Shown here one piece after another: positions 1 through 7,798 of a DNA stretch of 64,000 nucleotides. Positions within the stretch are counted from its first letter, which is position 1. Each line of letters starts with the position of its first letter. Made by a program: the position numbers and the translations under genes. Where the stretch lies: the NCBI GenBank assembly GCA_900316935.1, contig ONEW01000002.1, positions 1 through 64,000 on the forward strand, given 5' to 3'. This DNA is from an uncultured Selenomonadales bacterium. GTDB taxonomy: Bacteria; Bacillota; Negativicutes; Acidaminococcales; Acidaminococcaceae. The notes below the pieces were generated by a model. It made no database searches, had not been told where the DNA came from, and saw nothing but the letters and a program-made list of their open reading frames with translations.

Positions 1-99
1 CTGTTCAATATAGGCTTTCCTTGCAGGCAGCATAAAAAAGTAACGAGACAGTAAAAACCATCTCGTTACTAAGGTCTAACTTTTTGGGGTCACATCACA
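1..99 (+). mobile_element. Right end of an IS3-family (IS150-type) insertion sequence, cut by the window edge
   Basis: Three signals coincide. Bases 3-35 encode the typical OrfB transposase C-terminus VQYRLSLQAA followed by a stop. Next comes a 10-bp stem (39-48 with 61-70), a usual 3' hairpin of such elements. The outer end (about 74-99) reads inward as TGACCCCAAAAAGTTAGAC, the characteristic terminal inverted repeat of IS150-type elements, beginning with TG at about 94-99. The rest of the element lies to the left. The exact boundary and target duplication cannot be fixed without the other end. Confidence 0.75.
3..35 (+). CDS. IS3-family transposase OrfB, C-terminal fragment
   Basis: Only the last ten codons and the TAA are inside the window (VQYRLSLQAA). 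IS150-type DDE transposases normally end with a Pro-Val-Gln-Tyr-Arg motif a few residues before the stop, and the IS terminal repeat follows at once. The catalytic DDE residues are off the left edge, so nothing can be said about activity. Confidence 0.65.
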   Translation, partial: VQYRLSLQAA

Positions 100-120
100 T
101 CCCTCTTTTCGCCTTCCCTT

Positions 121-354
121 TCACCGTTTCAGGTAAACGCGAAGGTATTCCTTGTAATGTTGGAGTGAAGCCAGCAAGATATCGCTGGTCGTCGAATAAG
201 GAAATTCATCGCTCAAGACCCGTGCATAAGGAAGCATCGCCTTGATTTCCTTGACATTCTTCTTCAGCTCCTCCAACTCTTCCGGGCCGGTCCGGACCTG
301 ATAGAACTTGTTCATGCTCTCGCCGTGGACCGGCTGCCTCTTTTTCTTTTCCAT
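121..354 (-). CDS. Small hypothetical protein (77 aa)
   Basis: A short, charged, mostly helical protein with a basic start (MEKKKRQ), a central Glu/Leu/Lys-rich helix and a C-terminal helix rich in Tyr, Leu and Lys. It has no signal peptide, membrane segment or cysteine motif. A good ribosome binding site (AAAGGGG, about 9 nt upstream) precedes the ATG. I do not recognise the family. The stop lies about 20 bp inside the end of the IS element, so the gene sits directly at an insertion boundary, but the frame is intact. It could be a small regulator or part of a former mobile island. Confidence 0.6.
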   Translation of the reverse strand: MEKKKRQPVHGESMNKFYQVRTGPEELEELKKNVKEIKAMLPYARVLSDEFPYSTTSDILLASLQHYKEYLRVYLKR

Positions 355-554
355 ATCACATTATCCCCTTTCTCTGTAGACGCCCGGACCAGCACAAGGT
401 TTTGCGGCCACCTTGCAGTTTTTTATCTATGCTTGGTCTGTACGCCCGTGGTGCAATGAAACTGCTGGAACTACTGTTGGAACTACTGAATCTGTCGGGC
501 CTGCCAGAGGTCCCTTTTGCGCAGCTTTACACCGGCCGGTATGCCGCGGCAGGA

Positions 555-1487
555 CTATTTCCGAAGAAACAGGTCCCGCTTGAGCATATAGTCAAAGCTC
601 CAGCTGCCTTTCGCTTCCGCCGTATCAAACTGGTTCATGACTGCATCCACTTCGTCGGCGTAATGCACGATGAAGGCTTCCTTGGTGACACATTCCATAG
701 GGGAACCTTTTTCCTTTTCGCCATGATGGGAAAGGATGATGTGCAACAGTTCCTGGATGGAGGCGGCAGGAATCTTCAGTTCCGCCGCAGCATCCCGAAC
801 CATCAGCGCGGAAATGGTGATATGTCCCAGTAGTTTGCCTTCCGTCATATACGGGAAGCCAAGCTCCGTACTGATTTCCTTGACCTTGCCGACATCGTGC
901 AGCAGGGCGCCGCTGAGGACGAGGTCCATATCCACATTCCCAATGGTTTCGGCCATGGATGCTGCCAGTTCCGCAACATTCACCGTATGTTCCAAAAGAC
1001 CGCCTAAATAGGCATGATGCATCTTCATGCCTGCAGGGGTCTTAAAAAACGTCTTGCAGAATCCGGGGTTGAAGACGGTTTCCAATATTTTCCGCAACGT
1101 CGGTGTATGGACGCTTTTACACAAAGCCTGGAATTTTTCTTCATAGGCCTGCCGGTCGAACCGGCCCTCCGGCATGAGCATAGACACATCGTCTTCCGGC
1201 TTCAACGGCTCGATGTGTTCAATCAGGACCTGCAGTCCGTTGCTCGAGTACTTGGAAACATCGACCTTCCCTGAAACAAAAAATGCCTGCGGTTTGGAAT
1301 TATCCGAGTTCCGGATGATTTCGACCGTATTCGCGTCAAACGTGATGTACGGCAGGGACCCGCTCTTGTCTTCTACATTCCCCCGGGCAAACAGGCTTTC
1401 GCTCGGCGCTTTCGATTTGCCTGTCTTGATGGTCTTCAAAATCATCGGCTGGAATACGTTTTCTCCAGCAACCAGTTCACTGATCAT
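555..1487 (-). CDS. yhaM: 3'-5' exoribonuclease YhaM-like, HD-domain protein (310 aa)
   Basis: The layout matches YhaM: an N-terminal OB-fold-like half (about residues 10-110), then an HD phosphohydrolase domain. Metal-binding residues are visible as a His pair and GLLEHTVNV near 157-170, LLHDVGK near 195-201 and SHHGE near 253-257. YhaM degrades RNA (and ssDNA) 3' to 5' with Mn2+ in the cytoplasm. Length is normal for the family. I start at the ATG at 1487, which has GGGAGTG about 9 nt upstream. A TTG at 1514 with a weaker site would add nine residues. The gene stands alone, with a hairpin upstream at 1621-1655 separating it from the Nif3-like gene. Confidence 0.88.
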   Translation of the reverse strand: MISELVAGENVFQPMILKTIKTGKSKAPSESLFARGNVEDKSGSLPYITFDANTVEIIRNSDNSKPQAFFVSGKVDVSKYSSNGLQVLIEHIEPLKPEDDVSMLMPEGRFDRQAYEEKFQALCKSVHTPTLRKILETVFNPGFCKTFFKTPAGMKMHHAYLGGLLEHTVNVAELAASMAETIGNVDMDLVLSGALLHDVGKVKEISTELGFPYMTEGKLLGHITISALMVRDAAAELKIPAASIQELLHIILSHHGEKEKGSPMECVTKEAFIVHYADEVDAVMNQFDTAEAKGSWSFDYMLKRDLFLRK

Positions 1488-1620
1488 GAGGTTATCACTC
1501 CCGGAAATTTCCAATAAATTTATGGCCCTTAACTCTTATATCATAACACAGAATCGTGATATATGTATGTTAATTTGGTCATTTCTTCATGATATCCACG
1601 GATTTTCCTGAATAACGGAA

Positions 1621-1655
1621 CCAATCCGTTTCCGCGCATTCGGGAAACGGATTGG
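1621..1655 (-). terminator. Terminator-like hairpin after the trmK/Nif3 pair
   Basis: A perfect 13-bp stem (CCAATCCGTTTCC, 1621-1633, with its complement at 1643-1655) and a 9-nt loop lie 40 bp downstream of the Nif3-like gene. On the minus strand the stem is followed by TTCCGTTATT, so the T-run is weak. A smaller AT-rich hairpin (ATAAC/GTTAT, 1661-1676) sits between it and the gene. Confidence 0.6.
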
Positions 1656-1697
1656 GTGTCATAACTTTTTTGTTATAAATGGCAGTAGCGAAGCTGT

Positions 1698-2495
1698 TCA
1701 GAGGACTGTCAGCACCGGTTTTTCCCTGGCCACCAGTACCCGTACGGCATAGCCTTCCTTACTCAAGCGCAGGGCCAGCCGGTCAGCAAAATGATTGACG
1801 ACGATGAGTTCCGTCCCCTGATGGGTACCGTCAATGACGTTGATGCCCCGTCCCTGCGCATCCTGTGCATCGTGGTACTTCACATCGCCCGTGACATAGG
1901 TGTCGGCGCCGGAACGCACTGCTTCTTGCAGGAAATCCATGCCGGAGCCGCTGCAGACGGCGACTTTACGGACCGGTTTACCCGCCGATACGACCGTGAC
2001 GTGTGCCAGACCGAGCTTCTGCTTCACTGCTTCTGCGAACGCACCGAGTTCCATCGGCTGCGGCAGATATCCCACGCGCCCCAGGCCGGCAAGCCGCCCT
2101 TCCTGAATGGCGCAGAGGGTTTCCCGGTTATCCAGGCACAGCAGTTCCGCCAATACATCGTTTACACCGCCTACGGCGCTGTCCAGGTTCGTATGGGCGC
2201 TGAAGACCGCAATGCCCTTTTCAACCGCTTCCAGCAGCAGGGCCGTGCGCCAGTCCTCATCGGTCAGGCGCCGGATGCTTTGGAAGATGGCGGGATGATG
2301 CGTCACAATCAGGTTGGCATGCAGTTCCTCTGCCTGTGCCAGCACATCAGCCGAAAAATCCAGGGCACACAGGACGACCCGGACAGGCATGCCCAGATGG
2401 CCTGCCATAAGGCCTACGTTGTCCCACTCTTCCGCAAGGGAAGGCGGCGCTATCTCGTTCAGGATTTTAATGACATTCTTCACGGACGCTGTCAT
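1698..2495 (-). CDS. Nif3-like dinuclear metal-centre protein (YqfO/DUF34 family, 265 aa)
   Basis: A clear Nif3/DUF34 member: N-terminal EEWDNVGLMAGH, metal ligands in VTHHPAIF (about residues 64-71) and in SAHTNLDSA (about 99-107), and C-terminal DGTHQGTE. This is the short form without the PII-like insert found in some Bacillus homologues. Family members bind two metal ions; proposed roles include a GTP cyclohydrolase I-type activity, but the function is not settled. The start overlaps the end of trmK by 29 bp, so the two are translationally linked, an arrangement common in Firmicutes. A GGAGGAG motif precedes the ATG. Confidence 0.88.
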   Translation of the reverse strand: MTASVKNVIKILNEIAPPSLAEEWDNVGLMAGHLGMPVRVVLCALDFSADVLAQAEELHANLIVTHHPAIFQSIRRLTDEDWRTALLLEAVEKGIAVFSAHTNLDSAVGGVNDVLAELLCLDNRETLCAIQEGRLAGLGRVGYLPQPMELGAFAEAVKQKLGLAHVTVVSAGKPVRKVAVCSGSGMDFLQEAVRSGADTYVTGDVKYHDAQDAQGRGINVIDGTHQGTELIVVNHFADRLALRLSKEGYAVRVLVAREKPVLTVL

Positions 2496-3177
2496 GTTGT
2501 AACAACTCCTCCAATTGTGTATGGATTGACTGCCAGGAATGGTACTTTTCCCCCGCTGCCGCTTCCCTGCTGTGTTCCATTTGCCGGAGCAGTGCCCCGT
2601 AACGGCGTTCCAGTTCCACCAGCCAGGCGCGGCGTAAAGCGGACGCTTTACGCAGGATCACGGGGCCGGCCACCTTTTCCAGGTCCGTCAGGGGTCCCTG
2701 TCGGCCCCATGCAACGACTAAAATCACATAGAGCCGCTCCCGTTCTCTGCAAAGGACCTCGTCGCGGATGCAGTACCCGTGTCCGGCAAGCCACTCACGC
2801 AGCACTGCCTGGCCGTTCATGGGCTGTAATATGAACGTGTGGACGCCTGCGGCGACGGCGGGATTCTCTTCCAGAATCATGCGGATGGTGCTTCCTCCCA
2901 TGCCGGCAATGACGACCGCTTCCGCTTCGCCGGGCTGCAGGCCGGACAGCCCCGGGGCCTGCCGCACTTCGATGCGCTCCCCCATTCCGTAACGGGACAC
3001 CGTTTCCCGGGCTGCGGTACAGGGACCTTCGGCAATGTCGGATGCAACCACTCTGGCACAACGCCCGGACTGAATCAGCAGGACCGGAACATACCCGTGG
3101 TCCGTGCCGATATCGGCAGCCGTCTTACAGGCGGGAACCAGAGATGCCACCGTTTCCAATCTCACTCCTGCATTCAT
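2467..3177 (-). CDS. trmK: tRNA (adenine(22)-N1)-methyltransferase TrmK (236 aa)
   Basis: A class I SAM-dependent methyltransferase of the TrmK/YqfN family. The N-terminus has the typical SLVPACKTAADIGTDHGYVP, containing the SAM-binding DxGTDHG, and the mid-region has VIAGMGGSTI followed by LQPM (the family's catalytic-site LQP motif). It methylates N1 of adenine 22 in the tRNA D-loop. AGGGG precedes the ATG by 8 nt. It is the first gene of a two-gene operon with the Nif3-like gene and has an extended -10 promoter at 3215-3223. Confidence 0.9.
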   Translation of the reverse strand: MNAGVRLETVASLVPACKTAADIGTDHGYVPVLLIQSGRCARVVASDIAEGPCTAARETVSRYGMGERIEVRQAPGLSGLQPGEAEAVVIAGMGGSTIRMILEENPAVAAGVHTFILQPMNGQAVLREWLAGHGYCIRDEVLCRERERLYVILVVAWGRQGPLTDLEKVAGPVILRKASALRRAWLVELERRYGALLRQMEHSREAAAGEKYHSWQSIHTQLEELLQHDSVREECH

Positions 3178-3214
3178 ACAAATATCCCCTGATAACTTGA
3201 ATTTTGTTATCTAC

Positions 3215-3223
3215 ATTATAACA
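3215..3223 (-). promoter_or_regulatory. Extended -10 promoter for trmK
   Basis: On the minus strand this reads TGTTATAAT, a perfect -10 box with a TGn extension. It lies about 38 bp before the trmK ATG. No good -35 hexamer is visible at the right distance, which is normal for extended -10 promoters. Two AT-rich arms (AACAAAAAG at 3220-3228 and its complement at 3260-3268) flank the site and could be an operator or part of the ltaS-like 3' end. Confidence 0.5.
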
Positions 3224-3274
3224 AAAAGAGTTGCCAGGGGAAAGGTGCAAAGCGTTTTCCTTTTTGTTGTGCCC

Positions 3275-5239
3275 TCATAAGCTCCCGGCCGTGGGTTGTC
3301 GGGACGGATTCTGCAGGCCGCCACTTTGATACAGTTCGCTGGCACCCTGGTACCACGCGATGGCCCGTTCTTCCAGGGCGGAATCCGGCGGGAGTTTTTC
3401 GTAACGGCTCTTCTGCCAGTCCGCTATGCGGAAGACGGAGGACTGTTTGCCGGGTTTCAGCATGACAAGCCGGTCCCCTTCCACATACCCCAGCGTCTGG
3501 TAGGTGCTGATGAAGGCACGTTCCTGCCCGGCAGGCACGGTGGCGATATCGCGCCCCATGAACCGCGACGTGTAGGAGATGCCCAGCATGCCCAGCAGGG
3601 TCGGCGCCAGGTCCATCTGGCTGATCAGCCGGTCGTTCACACCGGGGGCAATCAGCGCAGGGGCATAGACGAGACACGGAATATGGTACTTGTTCACGGG
3701 CAGGGCCGTTTTTCCGGCTGCCGAAGCCTGATGGTCCGCCACGATGACGAAGACCGTATTGTTGAACCACGGCCGGCGTTCCGCCTTTTTCAGGAAATCA
3801 TGGATGGCCCAGTCCGTATAACGGACACCGCCTTCCCGGCCTCCCTGCTTTGCCTGGATCCTGTCCTCAGGAAAAATGAAAGGACGGTGGTTGCTGGTCG
3901 TCATGACCATCTCGAAAGCCGGCTCTCCTTTGGCTGCATGGTCATCCATGGCCTTCAGGACCTGCTGGAACAGGGTTTCGTCTGCCACGCCCCAGACGGA
4001 TTCACAGAAAATTTCCTCCTTGGGAATGGAAAGGCGGTCCAGGACGCGGTAGCCGTTGCTGTCATAGAAGGCATTCATGTTGTCGAAATAGCCATATCCT
4101 CCGTAGAGGAAATCACTGGTGTACCCGGCTTCCTTCATGGCCCCGCCGAGCGTAGCGAGACCTTCGTAAGCAGGCCGGCGCAAGATGGACTGGCCGGGCG
4201 TCGGGGGCACGGCCAGGGATAAAGCCTCCAGTCCCCGGACCGTACGGGTACCGGTGGCATACATGCGGGAGAACATGTAGCATTGTCCGGCCAGTTCGTC
4301 AAGGTGCGGCGTCCAGTCGACGCTTCCCTTGTAGACACCCATATAATCCGTACTGAGACTTTCCACCGTAATCATGACGACGTTCGGTTTCTGCCGTGTC
4401 AGGGCGTTTTGATTGACGACCCGGCGCGTGATGTCGATCCCCTTCGTCCCCTTCCCGTCCAGAAACGTGACATTCGGGGCGGCCAGGGCCTGTTTCAGAT
4501 CCTGTTTCACCGTATCCCCGTCTTCCTGTCTGTAAAACCGCGGATAACTGATTTCATTATGAAAATAGGCGTATACGAACCCGTAGGGCCCGTTGCCCGC
4601 CAGTTCCACATTGCAGACGTTGTCGCTGACACGGTCCCGCCAAGCGTCGTCAGGCACTTTGACGGCCAGGACACACAGAACCAGGACGGCGCAGCACCCC
4701 GCCAGGGCGCCGGACCTGCCTTTGCCCTCGAAGTGCCGGGGATAACGGCGTCCCTGCAGCCAGGTCACCAGGGCTGCCGCCACGGCGATGGACGGCAGGA
4801 TGACAGGCATATTGAACGATTCCCGGATTTGGCCGATCATTTCCTGCGTGTAGATCAGGTAATCGACGGCAATGAAATTGAAGTTGGTATGGAACTCCTG
4901 CCAATACAGGTACAGGGCCACCAGCGTAAAGACCAGGAAGGCATTCAGGACAAAGGTCACGCAAAGCAGTGCGCAGCGTCCCGCTTTCCGGTTCAGCCAG
5001 CGCGTCGGCAAAAGCCAGAGCAGTATGGCCAGCGGCAGCGTAAAAAAGACGCCGGACGACGCGTCGTAGACCAGCCCTGTCAGAAAGGTGCGCAGCAGGT
5101 CTCCGGCCGCCAGCGACACCATGTCCAGCGACGTCAGGAGATTGACGGCGCGCAGAAGGGACTGCGCCGCCATATACGTCAGAAAAAAGAGGGTGAGGCA
5201 GCGGATCCTGCCTTGCCGCATCTTGTCAAACCATTGCAT
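3275..5239 (-). CDS. LTA-synthase-family phosphoglycerol transferase (654 aa)
   Basis: An integral membrane sulfatase-fold enzyme. About five hydrophobic segments fill residues 1-200, followed by an extracytoplasmic catalytic domain. Residues matching the LtaS active site are visible: Glu in NVVMITVES, the nucleophilic Thr in GTRTVRGLEAL, and Asp-His in VIVADHQAS. The family moves glycerol phosphate from phosphatidylglycerol onto an acceptor. In a diderm the acceptor is unknown and could be a glycolipid or periplasmic glucan, and phosphoethanolamine transfer is an alternative. The start is the ATG at 5239, with AAAGGAG 8 nt upstream, not the upstream in-frame ATG at 5293. It is divergent from the two-component system and shares its repeat-bearing upstream region. 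Confidence 0.85.
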   Translation of the reverse strand: MQWFDKMRQGRIRCLTLFFLTYMAAQSLLRAVNLLTSLDMVSLAAGDLLRTFLTGLVYDASSGVFFTLPLAILLWLLPTRWLNRKAGRCALLCVTFVLNAFLVFTLVALYLYWQEFHTNFNFIAVDYLIYTQEMIGQIRESFNMPVILPSIAVAAALVTWLQGRRYPRHFEGKGRSGALAGCCAVLVLCVLAVKVPDDAWRDRVSDNVCNVELAGNGPYGFVYAYFHNEISYPRFYRQEDGDTVKQDLKQALAAPNVTFLDGKGTKGIDITRRVVNQNALTRQKPNVVMITVESLSTDYMGVYKGSVDWTPHLDELAGQCYMFSRMYATGTRTVRGLEALSLAVPPTPGQSILRRPAYEGLATLGGAMKEAGYTSDFLYGGYGYFDNMNAFYDSNGYRVLDRLSIPKEEIFCESVWGVADETLFQQVLKAMDDHAAKGEPAFEMVMTTSNHRPFIFPEDRIQAKQGGREGGVRYTDWAIHDFLKKAERRPWFNNTVFVIVADHQASAAGKTALPVNKYHIPCLVYAPALIAPGVNDRLISQMDLAPTLLGMLGISYTSRFMGRDIATVPAGQERAFISTYQTLGYVEGDRLVMLKPGKQSSVFRIADWQKSRYEKLPPDSALEERAIAWYQGASELYQSGGLQNPSRQPTAGSL

Positions 5240-5312
5240 AACCGGTTCTCCTTTGCCATGTGGAATCCGGAGACTGTACCGCCTCCGTTTCATCCCATCT
5301 TAGCAAGCAGGA

Positions 5313-5373
5313 TTAAAGCCGGGACTACGGAAAATTAAACAAAGTTTAAACAGACATTAAAAAACCATAAAAC
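5313..5373. promoter_or_regulatory. Tandem 11-bp-period TTAAAC repeats: candidate response-regulator box
   Basis: TTAAAC occurs at 5335 and 5346, TTAAAA at 5357 and TAAAAC at 5368, all exactly 11 bp apart. A TTAAAG at 5313 is in the same phase, two periods upstream. Direct hexamers with a one-helical-turn period are how OmpR/PhoB-class regulators (for example Bacillus PhoP) bind. The array ends 15 bp before the -35 of the two-component promoter and lies about 75-130 bp before the divergent transferase start. Its use by the adjacent regulator is an inference. Confidence 0.6.
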
Positions 5374-5388
5374 ATTTCCCGTAGATGT

Positions 5389-5417
5389 TTGCAGTGGAGT
5401 ACAAAGATCCGTATAAT
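5389..5417 (+). promoter_or_regulatory. Sigma-A promoter of the two-component system
   Basis: TTGCAG (5389-5394), a 17-bp spacer and a perfect TATAAT (5412-5417) give a strong vegetative promoter. The predicted leader of about 95 nt contains a short GGGCC/GGCCC hairpin followed by TTTT just before the ribosome binding site, which might attenuate or mask translation. The longer open frame beginning at 5385 would overlap this promoter and is unlikely to be translated. Confidence 0.75.
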
Positions 5418-5516
5418 TTTAGAAGGAGGGGACAAAAAATACTCCCGGCCGGGTACTTCCCGGAGCTTTCTGAAAAAGGTTTGATGGGGCCATCGGCCCT
5501 TTTCCGAGGTAGAGCT

Positions 5517-6983
5517 ATGAACATCAAGACCCGCCTGATTCTGTCGCATATCCTGACCTTCTTCATTCCCATCGTCATGACCTTCTTCGTCTTCCTCCTG
5601 TGCGCCGGAGGCCTGGCCGTCTTCGCACACAGCGGGAACCATATTTATGCCGAGAACGTCAACCAGTTCCAACGTATCACCATGGTCCTCCACCACGTGG
5701 TGTTCCGCAACCTGCGCAACCATCCTGACGACAATCTGTCCGGCATGTGGCTCATGGGTCTGCTGGATCCGGACTACAACTGCATCATGGTCAGCCGGGA
5801 AGGACAGGCCGTCTACACATACGGGAATCTGTCCCTGGCAGAAGGGATGACACCGGAAATAAAGGAAACCATGGCGTCCCTGGAACAGGGTTCCAGCGGA
5901 GTACGCTACGCTTCGTCCCAAAAGCAGAACTACTTTATGGAAAAACAGGTTGTAAAAGGACGGGTATATTCGCTTCACTATTTTAACCGGATTGCACCAC
6001 CTGCTTCGGACGAGGTCTTCGAACACGCCCTGCATATCACGGAACTCGTCTGCGCCCTTTCACTCCTGGCCTTCATCCTGCTCTCCAGCTGGTTCCTGTC
6101 CCGCTTTGTGCTGCATCACATCATCCCGCCCCTGAAAGAACTGCAGCACGCCTCGGAGCGCATCCAGGAAGGAGACCTGGGTGTACGCATCGGCCACGGC
6201 CGGCAGGATGAGTTCCGCCCCGTGGTCGACGCCTTCAACCTCATGGCCGTGAAACTGCAGGATTCCCTGAATGAGCGGGAGCGGCAGGAAGAAAACCGCA
6301 AAGAGCTGATCGCCAGCATCTCGCACGACATCCGTACACCTCTGACCGCCATCAAGGCCTATGTCGAAGGACTGAAGGACAACGTGGCCTCGACGCCAGA
6401 AAAGCGGAAACAATATCTGGACGTCATCGACCATAAGACGGAAGATTTGAACCGCATGGTGGAACAACTCTTCCTGCTCTCCAAAATCGACCTGGGGGAA
6501 CGGGCCGTTCCCATGAAACTGCTGGACCTTGGACAAACACTGCGCACCATTGCCTCCGAAAACGACCTGCACTGGCAGCAGGCCGGCGCCGCCGTAAAGA
6601 TGGCCGTGCCGGAAACACCCGTTTTCATCCGGGGCAGCACGATGCTGCTGGAACGGATTCTGCAGAACCTGGTTTCCAACAGTGCCAAATACAGGACATT
6701 GCCGGAAGCGGAGGTCCATTGCCATCTTGCCGTAGAAGACGGACGCGCGGTACTGCACGTATGGGACAATGGGCCCGGGGTCCCGGAACAACTGCTGCAC
6801 CGGCTGACGGATCCCTTCTTCCGGACGGATAAGGCCCGCTCGCACACAGCGGACGGAAGCGGCATCGGCCTGACTATTGTGGCCCGGTCCATGGCTGTCA
6901 TGCAGGGAACGCTGCAAATTGAAAACGTGACGCCGAATGGGTTGTCCTTCACGATGACGTTCCCATTGGCTAAGGAGGAATGA
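5517..6983 (+). CDS. Sensor histidine kinase (488 aa)
   Basis: The domain order is complete. A membrane segment spans about residues 8-32 and an extracytoplasmic sensor region about 33-175. A second membrane segment (about 180-200) is followed by a HAMP linker and HisKA with His270 in SISHDIRTPL. HATPase_c shows the N box NLVSNSAKY, DNGPGVP and GSGIGLTIV. It autophosphorylates and passes phosphate to the response regulator encoded just downstream, whose start overlaps or abuts its stop. The ATG at 5517 is preceded by GAGGTAGAGCT. The signal is unknown; the context (LTA-synthase-like enzyme, PAP2 phosphatase) suggests envelope or phosphate status. Confidence 0.9.
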   Translation: MNIKTRLILSHILTFFIPIVMTFFVFLLCAGGLAVFAHSGNHIYAENVNQFQRITMVLHHVVFRNLRNHPDDNLSGMWLMGLLDPDYNCIMVSREGQAVYTYGNLSLAEGMTPEIKETMASLEQGSSGVRYASSQKQNYFMEKQVVKGRVYSLHYFNRIAPPASDEVFEHALHITELVCALSLLAFILLSSWFLSRFVLHHIIPPLKELQHASERIQEGDLGVRIGHGRQDEFRPVVDAFNLMAVKLQDSLNERERQEENRKELIASISHDIRTPLTAIKAYVEGLKDNVASTPEKRKQYLDVIDHKTEDLNRMVEQLFLLSKIDLGERAVPMKLLDLGQTLRTIASENDLHWQQAGAAVKMAVPETPVFIRGSTMLLERILQNLVSNSAKYRTLPEAEVHCHLAVEDGRAVLHVWDNGPGVPEQLLHRLTDPFFRTDKARSHTADGSGIGLTIVARSMAVMQGTLQIENVTPNGLSFTMTFPLAKEE

Positions 6984-6985
6984 CG

Positions 6986-7672
6986 ATGAAAGACATGATT
7001 CTGATTATTGAAGACGATAAAGACATTGCGGCCATTGAGAAGGATTATATGGAAATCAACGGATACGGCGCCGTCATCAAGGAAGACGGCACCGAAGGCA
7101 TGGAAGCGGCCCTGACCGGTCATTACAGCCTCATCCTTCTCGATGTGATGCTGCCCGGCATGGACGGATTTGAAATCTGCCGCAAGATCCGGGACAAGAT
7201 TGATACGCCGATCCTTATGGTGACGGCCCGCAATACGGACATCGACAAAATCCGGGGCCTGGGCCTCGGAGCAGACGACTACATTGAAAAACCCTTCTCC
7301 CCTGCCGTCCTGGCAGCCAAAGTGAAATCACAGCTTGCGCAATACAGACGGCTGCGTGGAACGAAGGAATTGCGGCGCATCTCCCTCGGCGGCCTCACCA
7401 TTGAACCGGACACCCGCCGGGTCTTTGTCGGCGACCAGGAACTGTCCCTGCCGAACAAGGAATTCGAGCTGCTGGCATTCCTCATGGAAAACCCGGGCAT
7501 CGTCTTCAGCCGGGAAACCTTGTATACCCGCATCTGGGGCATGGATTCCCTAGGCACGACGGACACGATTCCCGTCCATATCAACCGCCTGCGTGAAGCC
7601 GTGGAGGAAAACCCGTCCAAACCACGGCACCTGCTCACTGTCTGGGGCGTCGGCTATAAATTCCAGCCGTAA
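6986..7672 (+). CDS. OmpR/PhoB-family response regulator (228 aa)
   Basis: The receiver domain (1-120) has the acidic pair EDD near residue 10, the phosphoacceptor Asp53 in LLDVMLPGMDG, Thr in MVTARN and the conserved Lys in YIEKPFSP. A winged-helix trans_reg_C domain follows (about 130-228), with LPNKEFELLAFL and a recognition region ending DTIPVHINRLR. AGGAGG lies 7 nt before the ATG at 6986; an ATG at 6980 overlapping the kinase stop is too close to it. OmpR-class regulators bind direct repeats spaced by about one helical turn, matching the arrays at 5313-5373 and 8501-8527. Confidence 0.92.
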   Translation: MKDMILIIEDDKDIAAIEKDYMEINGYGAVIKEDGTEGMEAALTGHYSLILLDVMLPGMDGFEICRKIRDKIDTPILMVTARNTDIDKIRGLGLGADDYIEKPFSPAVLAAKVKSQLAQYRRLRGTKELRRISLGGLTIEPDTRRVFVGDQELSLPNKEFELLAFLMENPGIVFSRETLYTRIWGMDSLGTTDTIPVHINRLREAVEENPSKPRHLLTVWGVGYKFQP

Positions 7673-7720
7673 GCACCCCCTTCTTTGTGCGGTTTTCCGC
7701 ATCCTTACACCAAAACGAAA

Positions 7721-7785
7721 ACCGGCCTTCCGGCGCATCGGACCCCATCGGGCAGTCCGAACGGCGGAAGGCCGGTTTTTTCTTT
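7721..7785. terminator. Bidirectional terminator between the response regulator and the PAP2 gene
   Basis: A 12-bp perfect stem (ACCGGCCTTCCG at 7721-7732, complement at 7765-7776) encloses an inner CGGAC/GTCCG hairpin. T-rich tracts follow in both directions: TTTTTTCTTTTT on the plus strand and TTTTCGTTTTG on the minus. It separates the convergent genes. Confidence 0.85.
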
Positions 7786-7798
7786 TTAAAGATCCAGG

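Noticed and set aside
462-485. Two tandem 12-bp units (CTGCTGGAACTA type) downstream of yhaM
   Set aside because: Only two copies; no CRISPR-like spacing or other repeats nearby. The 355-554 region otherwise shows no gene or clear terminator.
1791-2834. Long plus-strand open frame (347 codons) opposite the Nif3-like and trmK genes
   Set aside because: It is antisense to two well-supported genes, has no ribosome binding site and no recognisable motif. High-GC genes commonly leave such antisense frames open; the same applies to 4283-5338, 9800-11218, 11221-12351, 27656-29506, 35486-37861 and 37512-39311.
5385-5516. N-terminal extension of the histidine kinase to an ATG at 5385
   Set aside because: It would run through the TTGCAG-N17-TATAAT promoter. 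The ATG at 5517 has a ribosome binding site and begins a normal membrane-anchor sequence.
7762-7778. 17-bp stretch identical at 7762-7778 and 21203-21219
   Set aside because: It is part of a terminator stem at the first site and lies at the end of the TPM gene at the second, with no longer shared context. GC-rich terminator arms of similar composition make a chance match likely.
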